From NCBI GenBank assembly GCA_963930775.1, contig OZ005689.1:29341079-29405078 (forward strand): a DNA stretch of 64,000 bases. Direction: 5' to 3'. The position numbers and the translations under genes were made by a program. Below the pieces are notes generated by a model. It did no database searches. It worked only from the letters and a program-made list of their open reading frames with translations, and was not told where the DNA came from. Positions 34,501 to 44,039 of the stretch are shown piece by piece (positions within the stretch are counted from its first letter, which is position 1; each line of letters begins with the position of its first letter). Source of the stretch: Cliona cf. orientalis (Eukaryota > Porifera > Demospongiae > Clionaida > Clionaidae).

Positions 34501-34871
34501 GCTTGCCATTCTATGCCAGCGTTCAACATGTGAAAAATTCACAACTGATGGTGCAGTGCGAGGAGTGCAATATGTGGAGGCTGGTGCTTTCAAAGTATAA
34601 GCTTACAGCTCAACAGCGTCGTCAACTGCAACAAGTTTTGAGCGATTATTCGTATTCCTGTGGAGCAAAACTTGAAGACATGAATCTAGGTGAGCAGTTC
34701 AAAAATGTGGAAATCAAAGATCATTGTTGCGGAGACACTATCGAAAAGCTTTATTATTCCACAGGATTTGAGCCGATCTGTATTTATTGTGGTACTGAAC
34801 AATCGTACACTTCAGATGACCAGTATCCACAATGTGAAGACTGTATCCATCTACCACCTCTGAAGAAGTAG
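31554..34871 (+). CDS. Large DDE-type transposase-like protein with cysteine clusters
   Basis: The open frame reaches back to 31515 but the first ATG is 31554 (1,105 codons unspliced). A likely 96-nt GC-AG intron (32226-32321) would remove a hydrophobic in-frame stretch, giving about 1,073 residues. Motifs: CLDDKHKLKVGEPG (33430-33475), YSDGGPDHRLTYV (33755-33795) and YHSWRNPVERIMSILN (33870-33915). These look like the D, D and E blocks of an RNase-H-fold transposase. The C-terminus has CEECNMWRLV, a later CG, HCCGD, CIYCG and CEDC, a probable zinc-binding module (the CxxCxMWR start recalls CW-type fingers). From memory, similar uncharacterised multi-copy proteins occur in sponges and cnidarians. 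It lies between inverted repeats, so it is the likely transposase. Function is inferred. Confidence 0.82.
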   Translation: MVVLINVCVTCLTSKKTLLPWNIKSESDEHLSFRDYFTASILPHIPTTSSATYYELVRAEVGTSKEKVDGVDLDLPVVPVVESFGRFVKYAVRVNEEEDIPTATRNAFEVLMASQQALQSIGKDLPDSIPEKNKRDRLYNDILQLMQSKQLKLRHDEIQSFGARLVRALRDTLWHVDGHHKAFSQRSTSLPTAFESFSGYNCPQKTKHRKRELRNLSGDFLHDQASELGFYCIHSYTLHDWWALFYSCFLTCTHIQARELLTLLQANLWEREGWRDFKQDVASLAQSLTGYVEYLTKKNKSMKLHHASPAPVRELSTHLRLNYISPSTSTLTPTSLNAIEESLYSQSNFEYIAITDMLPSDPLKKLRTVETMTTCGLRFPCILLVYSPGSNLGNLHFLWKVPSGADVASSFEQSQSVIERIRSQIPHYHTRAMRSAMYEKFGRISPATKPSALRYFYRELTGDQAAASSTEQATVDERIKQIIDMEDPSVLQDLRTLNTGQATKFNTFWEECAKFLSEDIGAAVDDRRHGQITHLARAISIRDLVEQVKSRCPTGTQIPSIEWTRLQFWPKTPAAKSSIHYTGRFRMKFMIQQRQWRHSHVDAHYAAAIFRYMREYVLMLRDYCAFVCLDDKHKLKVGEPGSPVAAAERGRRVPVRSNEFFSVADHDFTKFGLVPSVILINDIPDDISGSWYRGQVYVSIKDTAFEPSSPFRHACELYQVLQSVSFSKSVLFLYSDGGPDHRLTYVSVQLSLICLFLKLDLDFLCAGRTAPYHSWRNPVERIMSILNLGLQCVGLVREKMPDEYEKEVAKCNTLTEIRRIAEGKDQLIDAVKNSLSPVKILLCRVFSRLQLKERPIQTFISATPQEISEFWTALIALDETLEEGEKYVKRNISEHEKVSEFLHHCCRMGQYTFDILKCGKDTCEICKPVHLPRDVFDQIKHIPFPIPGEEGHYRPFTEVLGLDTTEEHRPSLKEKARKTKPKSLPFYASVQHVKNSQLMVQCEECNMWRLVLSKYKLTAQQRRQLQQVLSDYSYSCGAKLEDMNLGEQFKNVEIKDHCCGDTIEKLYYSTGFEPICIYCGTEQSYTSDDQYPQCEDCIHLPPLKK
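32226..32321 (+). other. Probable in-frame 96-nt GC-AG intron
   Basis: The donor side reads GACCAG|GCAAGTGAA and the acceptor side CACACATACAG|GCAAGGGAA. The segment is a multiple of three and open, so both forms keep the frame. Retained, it adds a Trp/Phe/Cys-rich stretch (FYCIHSYTLHDWW) unlike its surroundings. Splicing joins GDFLHDQ to ARELLTLLQ. Confidence 0.55.
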
Positions 34872-34964
34872 CCGATATCTCTTGTGTGTACATGCAAGTA
34901 TCTTGAAATTTCAATTGTGTCTGTGTTGTAACTACCTCTGGATTTATACTATTATGTCTTGTAT

Positions 34965-34966
34965 CA

Positions 34967-34998
<32 letters not shown>
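34965..34998. repeat. (CT)n microsatellite
   Basis: An uninterrupted CT run of about 30 bp lies in the 3' flank of the large transposase gene, inside the transposon. Confidence 0.9.
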
Positions 34999-35002
<4 letters not shown>

Positions 35003-35757
35003 AATAGTGCTTTTTTATATACTATATGATTGTGTATTGCTTTTGTATCACTTCACATATAGGTTTGTGACATGTCTGTACTGTACTCTCTTTGTGTGTG
35101 TGTGTGTGATGGTCTATGGCATATGAGTTGTGTATGTACTACCATATATGGAATTGCAGAGAGCCCTTGTGGTTTGTATAGACACTCAACTCAAGAGGGT
35201 TGTGGTAATGAAATAATGAATAATGGAGTACCCGCCCGCATGCCACAAGCATCCTGATGAAATGGGAAACAATGAATCTTATTGTAGTGGCCTAAAAGGG
35301 CAAGTATCCAGCAGCAAACTGTACACTTTGTCATATGGACAAGTATATGAAATTCCTAGAGTCACAGTATGAACTAAGGTTCTTACAGAGCTCACCTCTC
35401 CCTCAGCTTCTCCAGTCGTCTCACCTCTCCCTCACCCTCTTCAGTTGTCTCTAAACTATTATAGCAGGGAGGAAGAGAGGGGAAAAGTAGACTCCTACTA
35501 TTAATAGAAGCTGCGGGATACATCGCAACTCTTGGTTTAGCCCAGTAAGCCCGGACGCAGAGACGAACATGTATACAACTTGAGGGGGTCATGTGACACA
35601 ACGACAGTGTGCACGTGCCACTGATTATGATCTATATACCCAGTCGTACGTACGACGTACGTACGTACCGCCAGCGTACGATGACGTCATTAATTTACGT
35701 ATAAAGTATACGGAGCCCTATTTCTGTTCCACGTGCGCCAAGTTAGAAAATTTCAAG

Positions 35758-36030
35758 ATGGCCGACGCAGGGTGGTCGCTTTTCCAACAAAAATGGGACT
35801 CTTAGAACGGTGAGTCATACCTATAAATTTGATAAATCAATAGATATAGAGTAAAAGATTGTCTAGACACTGTAAAGGGAAGAGTAGTCTGATTTTTAAC
35901 TGTTTTTGAATGCGTAATGTCCCAACATAGGGATTTGAGGCGGTCTTCTTCAAAGCTGGCGGAAATCAGTTTGCAGCCTTATTGCTGCTGGATCAGCTGA
36001 CAGAGGTATTAAATATACATGAAATGAATA
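35758..36030 (+). other. Candidate promoter-proximal exon with YY1-like ATGG site
   Basis: TTTCAAGATGGCCGACG resembles the AAGATGGC initiator/YY1 element common at animal transcription starts. A 15-codon frame (MADAGWSLFQQKWDS) stops just before the donor GAACG|GTGAGT (35810). An acceptor (CCAACATAG, about 35930) is followed by GGATTTGAGGCGG and, near 36026, by AATAAA. This may be a short non-coding or uORF-bearing transcript. It points away from the gene at 36139-39752, whose 3' end is next to it. Confidence 0.3.
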
Positions 36031-36138
36031 AAAATATCCTACATTTCCAGAGCTGTCCTTTTGTGTGACTACTGTGTGTGTGTGTCATTGAAGTTCAGAC
36101 TATTGTTAGCTAGCTACATATTATTACAAGTGCTGGTA

Positions 36139-39100
36139 TTAAAATAGGTCTTGTATTTGCTCCATGTCTCCCACATCCATAAATACTATTTCCTCTTCCA
36201 CTCGTTCAGTTTCCATGTCCTCTTCGTCCTCTTCATCCTCTTCATTTTCTTCATCTGTGTCCTCATCTGAAAATGGAAAAAAAACAGTGAGTTAGCAGAT
36301 TCACAAACATGATAATGTCCCCATAAAAATTTTACCTTGTGAATGTTTGTTGTTGTGGCATCCTATACATGAGCACCCTGGTCCACATAGTCTATTGTTT
36401 TTGTGGCATGAGCATATATTGCTGCTACACTTTGATTTTTTACAAGTGCATCCTTTCATTAAGAATAAGACACGATCTCTGACTGCCTTTCTGTTCTTAT
36501 CACTTTCCCAATCTACAGTGAGTTTGTCTTCTTCCAGTTTCCACCCACATTCTAGGATGGGTGGCAAGTACACATTGTTTTGGGGTGTTTGCTTCCAGTA
36601 GGTTGTTGTCCATGTGGCACGTAAATAATGCCTTTTGAGTGCATCAGTCGAGGGTAGTAGATGGTCTTCAAATACTATTCGTTCCCATATTGCTGTTCTT
36701 ATTGTCTCTATGAATTCAGTATGAACCTCCTCTGCTGTCCTGCCTGAGTGTTGTAGGGAGTTGTACAGTGATTCTGGTGAAGTGTGTTCCGGGAAGCCAG
36801 GTCTATGGGCATGAAAATACACCGCTCCTATGAGTCGTAGAAAGGAATAAAATCCCGTCCCTCCATTTAGTTTGGCTAGTGATCCTGGTCTTTCTGCTGA
36901 ATCTTCACATATAAACTGAGCATTTTCAAAAAATACTTTCATTATGCTGACTTTGCCATGCCCGACGAAGAAGGAAGTGTAATCACATCCTGACAAAGCA
37001 TAGAGATTGACTAGAATTTTGGGGCGCTCTTCTTCGGGGATTCCCGCTAAGTCAGGGTCTCGCTCTAGTGCATTCACTAGTTTTGTAATTGATATGTATT
37101 CCCTTGGTTTTCCCAGCCTGTTAGTTTGTATACAAACGTCTTTTGCTATGGGGTTGACCATCAGTAGAGCGATGTGCATTACATCAGTATCGGGGGAATA
37201 CACAAGGAACCTTTTACCTGATGATTGGTTTGCATGTAACCATATCCTTGTATCGGCCTCTTCAGCACTGCATGTTAGATTGTGCTGGATGTTGTGTGAG
37301 CTTGTAGCCGTTGCATACTGTGCCATGTCAGTTAACTCTCCTTCACCATGACCTGCAACAAATAGTTTTTGATTATCAGAAAGCATGTATGTTGCATTCC
37401 GAAGAATACAGTTCCCAATGTACACAATTAAACATCTTTTGCATTTCCGACACTGAAGTAGTTCATTCCATTTACTGGGTACCCTCATTTGATCACTGAA
37501 CTCGTAATGGACATGTTGAGTTAGTGTTGCATTTCGATCTCTTAGTTCATGCTCAATGCACTTTGGATGAAGTGTAGCTTTGGGGTGATCAAAAATTATG
37601 TGCACTTCATTGACCCCACTGTCTGTGTGATGTTTGACAAATCTGTTTATTAGCAGCTTGACATAGTCTTCCATTGTTGTGTTAGGTATTGGAATGGTTT
37701 GAATTATGAACATACCGTCAAAGATAACAGTGTCAGGGCCAAAAGCATACATTTCTGCACTCTTTAAGTTGTACCTTTTTTCCAAAAACCGCCTAGCATT
37801 GGACTTGTCTCCTTTGTGGGGCATTCCGTTAGAATCAGCAATTGCCCTGGGTAGTTCAATATATTGTTCACACTGACCACTTGTATCATAGTTTTTGGCT
37901 TTCAACCTTTTCTTTAAGCACAACGATATCATTTTCTTTTCCTTTTCGGCATTGCTTAATCTCTTTTTGGTCACTTTAGCTTCACTGAATGTGTGAACAG
38001 ATTTACGTTTGAGACGCGGTCTCACACTAGACTCCACTAGAAATATGTAAGTGACATAAGTCTCAAAATCGTTTTGTCCCTTACTCCTCAAATTCAGTAA
38101 ATCATGTCTCTGCTCTGGTGTTCCTTCCTTATTAATGAAGGAATTTCTTAATGCATGTACTTTAGTGGTACTTGTGGGTGGTAATAGGGCACCAGATTGT
38201 ACCTTGGCTAGCATTGATCTGATGTTGTCAACAGATTTTAAATCTGGTTTTTTTGTTGTCTGTAGGCTCGTGTTGTTTGGCTTACTTGTTGGTTGGTTCA
38301 ACTGTCTTTTCAGGTTTTCAATGAGCTTTGTCCTGTGGCCAAGATACAGGGATAGTCTGTTCATATTTTCAGTGCTGGGTCTCACAATTGACGTCTTTAA
38401 ATCCTTATTGATTTTCATCTCGTGAGCCTCGTCTATGGCGACGCTGTGCCCAGGACGTCCACTGAGGCTGGCCACAAACTTTCCTGATTGAAGGTGCTCT
38501 AAAATTTCTTTAGGCATAACTAACAGATCCGACAGGTGTTGCACAATGAGCTTCTGGTAGTGTGGTCTATTAAATGCAAAGAACAATGCTGCCATTCCTT
38601 TAGGGATGCAACACGTAAATCCCACTCTTTTAACCTTACTGCTAAGTATAACGTTAGAAATACTGAGCAGTCTCGAAGAATAAACTGACCCCAGAACTTC
38701 CAATTTTCATCCTTTGATCCCTTGGAGGTCATGAACGATGCATAATCGGAGTACTCATCATATCCTTCTGGTTGTGTTGGTGTCTCGGCATTTTCGGTTT
38801 TGTACTGATGGAATATGTTGATTGTGTGGTGGTAGAGTGCCTCCCATACCTCAAATAGGAATGTGGTACTATTGGTGAAGTTTGAGCACCTACTTAAGCT
38901 TGTAAGTGTTTCTCCACGGTAACCACTGGCTGCAGCAATTTGCTTTAATCCAGCATCCCAATAAGCACTCATGAGCACTTCCTGGTAGATGCGCATTAAA
39001 TGAAAATCCCCAGGGAATGTTACAAGCCAATCAAGAGCCTCCCCGTACTCGGATTTTAGCTGGATCATATGATTGTAGGTTTTCTCATCACCAGCAACTA

Positions 39101-39752
39101 GCAGATACTTCGCAGCTGATCCAATCTGAAATTCTTTGTGTAGCCATGAAAGAACTTCAAGGATTGTTTCTGGATCATCTGCATTTTTGTCCAAAACCCT
39201 TAGGTAGGATACATCAGTCACTTCTGTCTCCTTGTTGAGAGTGCCTGAGCTACATGTTGTGTGTATTATGTATTCCTGTAGCCCTTGTATTACTGAGTCA
39301 GGCCTGGTTGTGTTGAGATCAAAAGCACAGTGACGATCACCTGTGTATGAAAACATCTTATGCTTAAAATTAGTCAAGGCTTTGTTTTCAACTTCCGTTA
39401 GGTGGTAACTAGTTATTTTGTGTGTTCTCAATGTGTCATAAGGTCTGGATGGTGTCATAGGAGTCAATAGTTGTACTTGATGTCCACACATTTCTGTTGC
39501 ATTTCCATTCTCCTTTTCAGTCCGTGCTCGTTTCCTCTGACCCTCTATTGAATTATCATTTACCCTTCTTTTTCTGGATTTAGTGGGCTTCTCTGAATGA
39601 GAATGAGTCATAGTAGCATTTCTGGGTTCTGGTTGAGCACTGCGTAGGGGCTCATGTGCATGTGAACTACCACTGTGTTCTAGCGATTGATCGAGAAAAC
39701 TTTGAGCGCAGTCATTGGGTTCACTGGCCTGCACACTAGTGCTAAGCTGTTT
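36139..39752 (-). pseudogene. DUF6589-like / FEN1-like nuclease / CXC zinc protein, one frameshift
   Basis: The main exon, 39752-36336, starts after CTCTCTCAAACAG. A 69-nt intron (36335-36267) leads to an acidic last exon, 36266-36139 (DEDTDEENEEDEED..., ending QIQDLF). The N-terminal part has a basic region, then AKYLLVAGDEKTYNHM, TFPGDFHLMRIYQEVL and ASGYRGETLT, as in DUF6589 proteins. At about 38592-38603 the frame changes: KEWDLRVASLK continues as GMAALFFAFNRPHYQK in another frame. Then come DEAHEMKINKDLK and a FEN1/XPG-like core: VIFDG, EEADTRIWLHA, VYSPDTDVM and SGCDYTSFFVGHGK. The end is a CXC zinc cluster (CTCKKSKCSSNICSC, CGPGCSCIGC). Such proteins are multi-copy in invertebrates and probably transposon-derived (inference). 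The shift may be a mutation, an assembly error or programmed. A further 5' exon is likely. Confidence 0.78.
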
Positions 39753-39754
39753 GA

Positions 39755-39880
39755 GAGAGGGATGTATAGTGGTTGTGATTAACTCTTATCCCTAAAAATC
39801 TTGTTTGTGTACTTTTTGGCATTGCCATCCCTACTTCATCCTTCAATTTTATTCAATTGTTTTTATACTTGTACATAATA
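39755..39880. repeat. Single arm of the 15911-16335 foldback family
   Basis: AGGGATGTATAGTGG, GTACTTTTTGGCATTGCCATCCCTAC and CCTTCAATTTTATTCAATTG match the arms of the foldback at 15911-16335. It abuts the acceptor of the DUF6589-like gene, so insertion may have cut off that gene's 5' exon. Confidence 0.75.
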
Positions 39881-39881
39881 G

Positions 39882-40018
39882 TTGAGACACTGTTTAGGAG
39901 GTTTCTATGTGATTTAGAAGACTGAAGGACTCTATATAGAATCCCGAGCGAAGCAGAGGGTTCTATGAGAGCCCTGAGATCTTCTAAATCACATAGAAAC
40001 CGACTAAACAGTGTCTAA
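39882..40018. mobile_element. Foldback miniature element, copy 3
   Basis: TTGAGACACTGTTTAG...GGTTTCTATGTGATTTAGAAGA is mirrored by TCTTCTAAATCACATAGAAACC...CTAAACAGTGTCTAA. The loop has CCCGAGCGAAGCAGAGGG and GAGCCCTGAGA. Same design as 131-270 and 18828-18926, with diverged arm sequence. Confidence 0.72.
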
Positions 40019-41676
40019 CATAGTACTAACACAGTAGAGCCACACATTACAGGATAAGTGTGTGCAGCCATGAAGCGTTGCAAACGTACGACTTCCCTTT
40101 ACAAACATATTATTATAGGAAACGTTTCAAAGTGCCATAACTTTTAATTCAACGCCCTTATCAACGGGTTCCGTGTGCTCCACCGACTAGGTAGGTAGGT
40201 CAAGGGGCCTGTAAGTAAAGACTTATTTCATGGAGGGTACTCCATACGCGACGGCAATAGTAGAAAGGTCGACATGAATATGACAAAAATTGGACTTTGA
40301 CAATTTTCAACCTGAGCTACTAAAAACATGCATTGCACGACTTGTACGTTCTCGCGACATGCCTTGTTTTCGTAAATCCAATCATATTCTCATTGATCTC
40401 GCAACAAAAGTCAATAAAAGAAGTATAGGAAGAGATTATATTAAGCAACTGCATCTTTATTAAGATCTTTTTGTTCACCCACCCACACACACACACACAC
40501 ACAATCGGCTGACTGCTCGGTCGTGTTGTTTGGATTTGTCTTAGGTTTACACTCCTGGCCTAGAGTCGGTTGCACACATTCATGCTTGTTATGTGTCCTT
40601 AGTTCACCCTCCAGCTTGCCGCTTCAAGTATTTAAGTAAGAGCAAAATAATGTACCCAGAAGTGCATGATGGCACAGTGTCATGATGATCGATCATGACG
40701 TGGAATGACATGACGCAAATGAAAAGTAGGTCAATCGAGCTCAACAAAACCAGGCCGTTTCTACGCTATCCATGCCTTCTATCAACTACAAACATACAAT
40801 TTGAGCCGACGAAGGATCACCTTTTACTCGTATGACAGCGATATCTCTATGTCTCTTATCATTTGTGAGCTGTAGCGCTCATAAGTCCGGTGACCTTCGA
40901 CCCGCGAGATGTTGTGGACCTTCTCTCACCTTCTCTCTCCATCACCTGACTTCGCGTACCAGGCCCTCCCCCTTTTCTGCGTGTAACATTGAAAACGTGG
41001 GAGTGGCCTGGGGACAAGGCTAGTGATTTTTACATTTCTGGCCACATGTCCTGCTGTTTTATGCCATAATTGTTATCCTAAGGTATGAGCATGAGCAGCA
41101 AACTTGAGTATTATTCATGAGCATTATTCCTTACCAAGTTTGACTCCTTTGCTTGCACATCCTGGCAACCTTCAAGAGTGCAAATGTCTCATAACTCTAG
41201 ATTTGTGCATGACTTAACTCGTCTCTTCTAATGTAATCTGGGAATAGTACATACAGTACAGATCAGTGGAAAGGTAAACATTGCCCACGTGCTACCCGCA
41301 TGGTATTGGATGCTAACACACGCGGACATGCTGCAGAGTACCCGTGGATAATTTGCAACTTGACCGCATCCATCTGTGTGCACCAAGAGTATAATGTTAT
41401 TCATTGCAGATGTGCCTGGTAGGGTAGATGTCCATATAAGGTAATGCCACCATAATTGCTTGTAGTGTGCTAAGGCCAGGCAAAACAAAATCTTTCATCT
41501 CTGCATTTAATGTATTTGACAACTAGTGAATGTACAATGTCATGTATTGTTATGTTGTGAGTGTTGTATATATATTAATAATACTAGGGAAATGCACAGC
41601 ATTGTGCGGCAAGCCTGAGCGACAGTGATCATGCACAGTGATTTATGTTGTGCCATGCCCAACTACAAACTATATG
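40019..41676. other. Non-coding stretch
   Basis: No gene supported. About 40190-40350 loosely resembles 55295-55425 (GGTAGGTCA and TACTAAAAACATGCATTGCAC). A short (CA)n lies at 40490-40502. GTGGCCTGGGGACAAGGCTAG at about 41005-41025 matches the end of the 31046-31383 family. Confidence 0.45.
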
Positions 41677-41841
41677 CTAAAGGATGCACGCTCGTAGCCT
41701 GGCCTCTTTCTCTTCTGCCAACTCTGTGGCTAGTAAATTCTGTCTCTTCCAGCTTTTGAGCTGAGGCTCCAATTGATGACGAACTCCGTTTCGGTCTTGC
41801 CTCCTACCCTCTGAAGCCTCATTTCTGAGCTTTTCGCTGGT
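41677..41841 (-). pseudogene. Remnant of an Arg/Glu-rich coiled-coil frame
   Basis: A 54-residue minus-strand frame: EKLRNEASEGRRQDRN, QLEPQLKSWKRQNLL, ATELAEEKEARLRACIL. Just upstream, in another frame, RAMNAEQSINQRKAQ looks like its continuation. The charged repeats recall the basic coiled-coil N-terminal parts of some invertebrate transposon proteins, but I cannot name a family. Too short and broken to be a gene. Confidence 0.35.
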
Positions 41842-41969
41842 TTATGCTTTGTTCAGCGTTCATAGCGCGAGCGATCAGAGCCTGAATGTAAATTTGTAAG
41901 TTGACGTCGTTGAATTAGAGGAGCATATATACGGAATGATTGATGTTGGGCGGGGCGTAACTAAGGACA

Positions 41970-42465
41970 CTTTGGGCTCAATTTCCTGCTAAGGTCTAGT
42001 GTTTACTCGAATATGCGCCCATGTGTAGCTGCCCTTGAGAACGCAGCTTAAATGGCTGGTTTATGAGGACTGAACTTCGAATAGTCCATATAAGATCGAT
42101 AAATAATGTGCTAAATAGCTGGAAAACTAAGCCTAGCTAGCTTTATGCCACGTTTAAGCAGAAATCAACGATCGCACACGGCTAGCGATCTTAGCCACGC
42201 CCGGGCCACTTAATAGGGCTACACTCAACGACACATGGTGAAGTATCGCTGCATCCCTTGCTCTGGAGTGGCAACCGAGCTTGAATAAGGCTGAAATCAA
42301 TAGTAGTCGCTGCTACTATTCAAATTATGAAGCTAGCATGGGTAACTTACCTGGGCGCTCTTTCGCGTATAAACGCGATACTGATACCTCGAATATCGGC
42401 CCACCCCCCAATCTTGGCCCAACGTAGGGTGCACCGCCCATGGGCCCTCTTTCGCGAGGGTACGG
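41970..42465. mobile_element. Diverged, end-truncated copy of the 43008-43539 miniature element
   Basis: GGGCTCAATTTCCTGCTAAGG at 41977 through CCTCTTTCGCGAGGGTACGG at 42465 parallels 43065-43539 closely. The right end (CCGTACCCTCGCG when reversed, TA outside) is present. The left terminal repeat is not found at the expected place. Confidence 0.75.
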
Positions 42466-42559
42466 TATATACATATATCTCATTCGCACAGTTCATACCC
42501 GTTTATGTGGGGCTCGCTCAGGCTCGCCCCAATTATGTAAAGTTTACAGTTTTAAGTCA

Positions 42560-44036
42560 TCACTTCTTGGCTTGCTTCTCACTCTGTATCAGCTTTCTAG
42601 AATTTTCATCAATGGCATTTTGGCAGCTGGACCAGGCCTTTTCACAAGTTTTCACCTGTCTCCAGCTGAAAGTGATTAAGCACGATCTGCTTGATCCTCT
42701 CGATCCGATTAGGGGATAGTTGTTTTTTCCCTAGAACCCCCTTCACGTTGCTGGTCATCCTCTCTTATCTTGTGAATGCCAGTACAGCAACATTTTTTGC
42801 AAAGTTTCTTCTCGATGAGGATTGAATCCTCATGCTGACAAGCTTTTCTGCATCGGGAAACCTAGGAATAGTTTCCCGTTGAATAGGCTGATCTGGCTGA
42901 GATGTTGGTGGGTGCCTGGCTGGAGTGGTCAGTTGGGAATTGTTACATGTAGAGGGTCCAGGCTGCAGAGTAAACCCTTAGATACATGTAAATGAAAAAT
43001 ACATATACCGTACCCTCGCGAAAGAGGGCCCACTACGGAATGTCGGCCCACCCCCCACTTTGGGCTCAATTTCCTGCTAAGGTCTAGTATTTACTCGAAT
43101 ATGCACCCATGTGTAGCTGCCCTTGAAATCGTAGCTCAAATGGCCGGTTTATAAGGACTGAACCTCGAATATTCTATATAAAATCGATAAGTAACCTGCT
43201 AAACAGCCGTAATACTAAGCCTAACCAGCTCTACGCCACGTTTCAGCACAAATGGACGATCGTGCACGGCTAGCGATTGTAACCACGCCCACTTAGAACG
43301 GCTGCTGTCAGCAACACATGGTGAAGTATCGTGGCCTCCCTTGCTCTGGATTGGTAAGCGTGCTTGAATAAGGCTGAAATCAATAGTAGCCGCTCAAATT
43401 ATGAAGATAGCGTGGGTAACTTACCTGGGCGCTCTTTCGCGACTAAATGCGATACTGATACCTCGAATATCGGCCCATCCCCCAATCTTGGCCCAATGTA
43501 AGGTGCACCGCCCATGGGCCCTCTTTCGCGAGGGTACGGTACTATACTACTTACACAATCAGAAGGCCTTTGAGAAAGAGAGTCCTGCTGAGGTGGAGGA
43601 GAAAGCCTAGCAGGAGTTGTCAGCTGAGAGTAGGAAGGAGTATGGCATGGTAACATATACATGTATGTACATGTACATGACAGTTTCAGATGTAAGAAGT
43701 ACTACTTACATGATCAGTAGAAGGATGCAGAGCATCTTGGAAGAGTGGGTCCTGGTGAGATGGAGGAGAGTGCCTGATAGTTGTTCTCTGAGAGTGGTTA
43801 GAAGTTCCTGGCTAAGGAGCAAAGTAGGATAAAAAATATAGTTTGAATTATACATGTACATGTACTACTTACACAATCAGTAGGCTGCTGAGTAACTGGT
43901 TCTTGTTCCTGTGGAACATCATCTGAGGACTTGGAGGGCTGGGAGCTGCTCGGCTGGGATCCACCTTCCACCGAGGGAGTGTTAGACTTTGGCTTAGATC
44001 AAGGGATTTTGGGCTTGGATGGTGAGCCCAGTTCCA
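42560..44036 (-). pseudogene. Second BEN-domain locus, decayed, with duplicated small exons
   Basis: Minus-strand exon candidates: A 44036-43873, B 43811-43710, C 43623-43555, D 42962-42560, all phase 0 with GTAAGT donors after A, B and C. A is Ser/Pro/Gln-rich (SQPSSSQPSKSSDD) with an in-frame TGA. B, C and the start of D are diverged copies of one unit (SQRTTIRHSPPSHQD, LTTPARLSPPPQQD, SQLTTPARHPPTSQPD). D ends in a BEN domain: SSSRRNFAKNVAVLAF, ERMTSNVKGVLG, LSPNRIERIKQIVLNHF, AWSSCQNAIDENSRKLI. An in-frame TAA splits it just before ERMTS and a one-base shift comes before KAWSSC. The BEN blocks parallel the gene at 8972-12077. A 532-bp miniature transposon lies in the C-D intron. Probably dead; a very divergent active gene with undetected splicing is less likely. 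Confidence 0.7.
43008..43539. mobile_element. 532-bp TA-flanked miniature element
   Basis: TA-CCGTACCCTCGCGAAAGAGG at the left; the right end, reversed, reads TA-CCGTACCCTCGCGAAAGAGG as well, continuing GCCCA. TA lies at 43006-43007 and 43540-43541. It is inserted in an intron of the decayed BEN locus. It shares the CCGTA terminus with 10907, 53378 and 61426. Confidence 0.9.
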
Positions 44037-44039
44037 TTA

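Larger units (their letters stand above)
31420..35292 (+). mobile_element. 3,873-bp DNA transposon with TIRs and TAA target duplication
   Basis: The left end reads TAA-GGCCACTACAATTTGATTCA and the right end, reverse complemented, gives GGCCACTACAATAAGATTCA. Both go on with TTGTTTCCCATTTC: about 34 bp with two mismatches. TAA stands outside each end (31417-31419 and 35293-35295). The element contains a single large gene (31554-34871) with DDE-type motifs. A 3-bp T-A-A duplication is known from PIF/Harbinger elements, but this protein does not look like a Harbinger transposase, so the superfamily is open. The frame is intact, suggesting a young or active copy. Confidence 0.85.

Noticed and set aside
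34195-34871. A true CW zinc finger in the large DDE-like protein
   Set aside because: CEECNMWR resembles the start of that domain, but the remaining conserved residues are not evident; only a general cysteine cluster is claimed.
38520-38703. Two separate overlapping genes in the DUF6589/FEN region
   Set aside because: The two frames join at one point into a single family-like sequence, so one frameshifted gene is the better reading.
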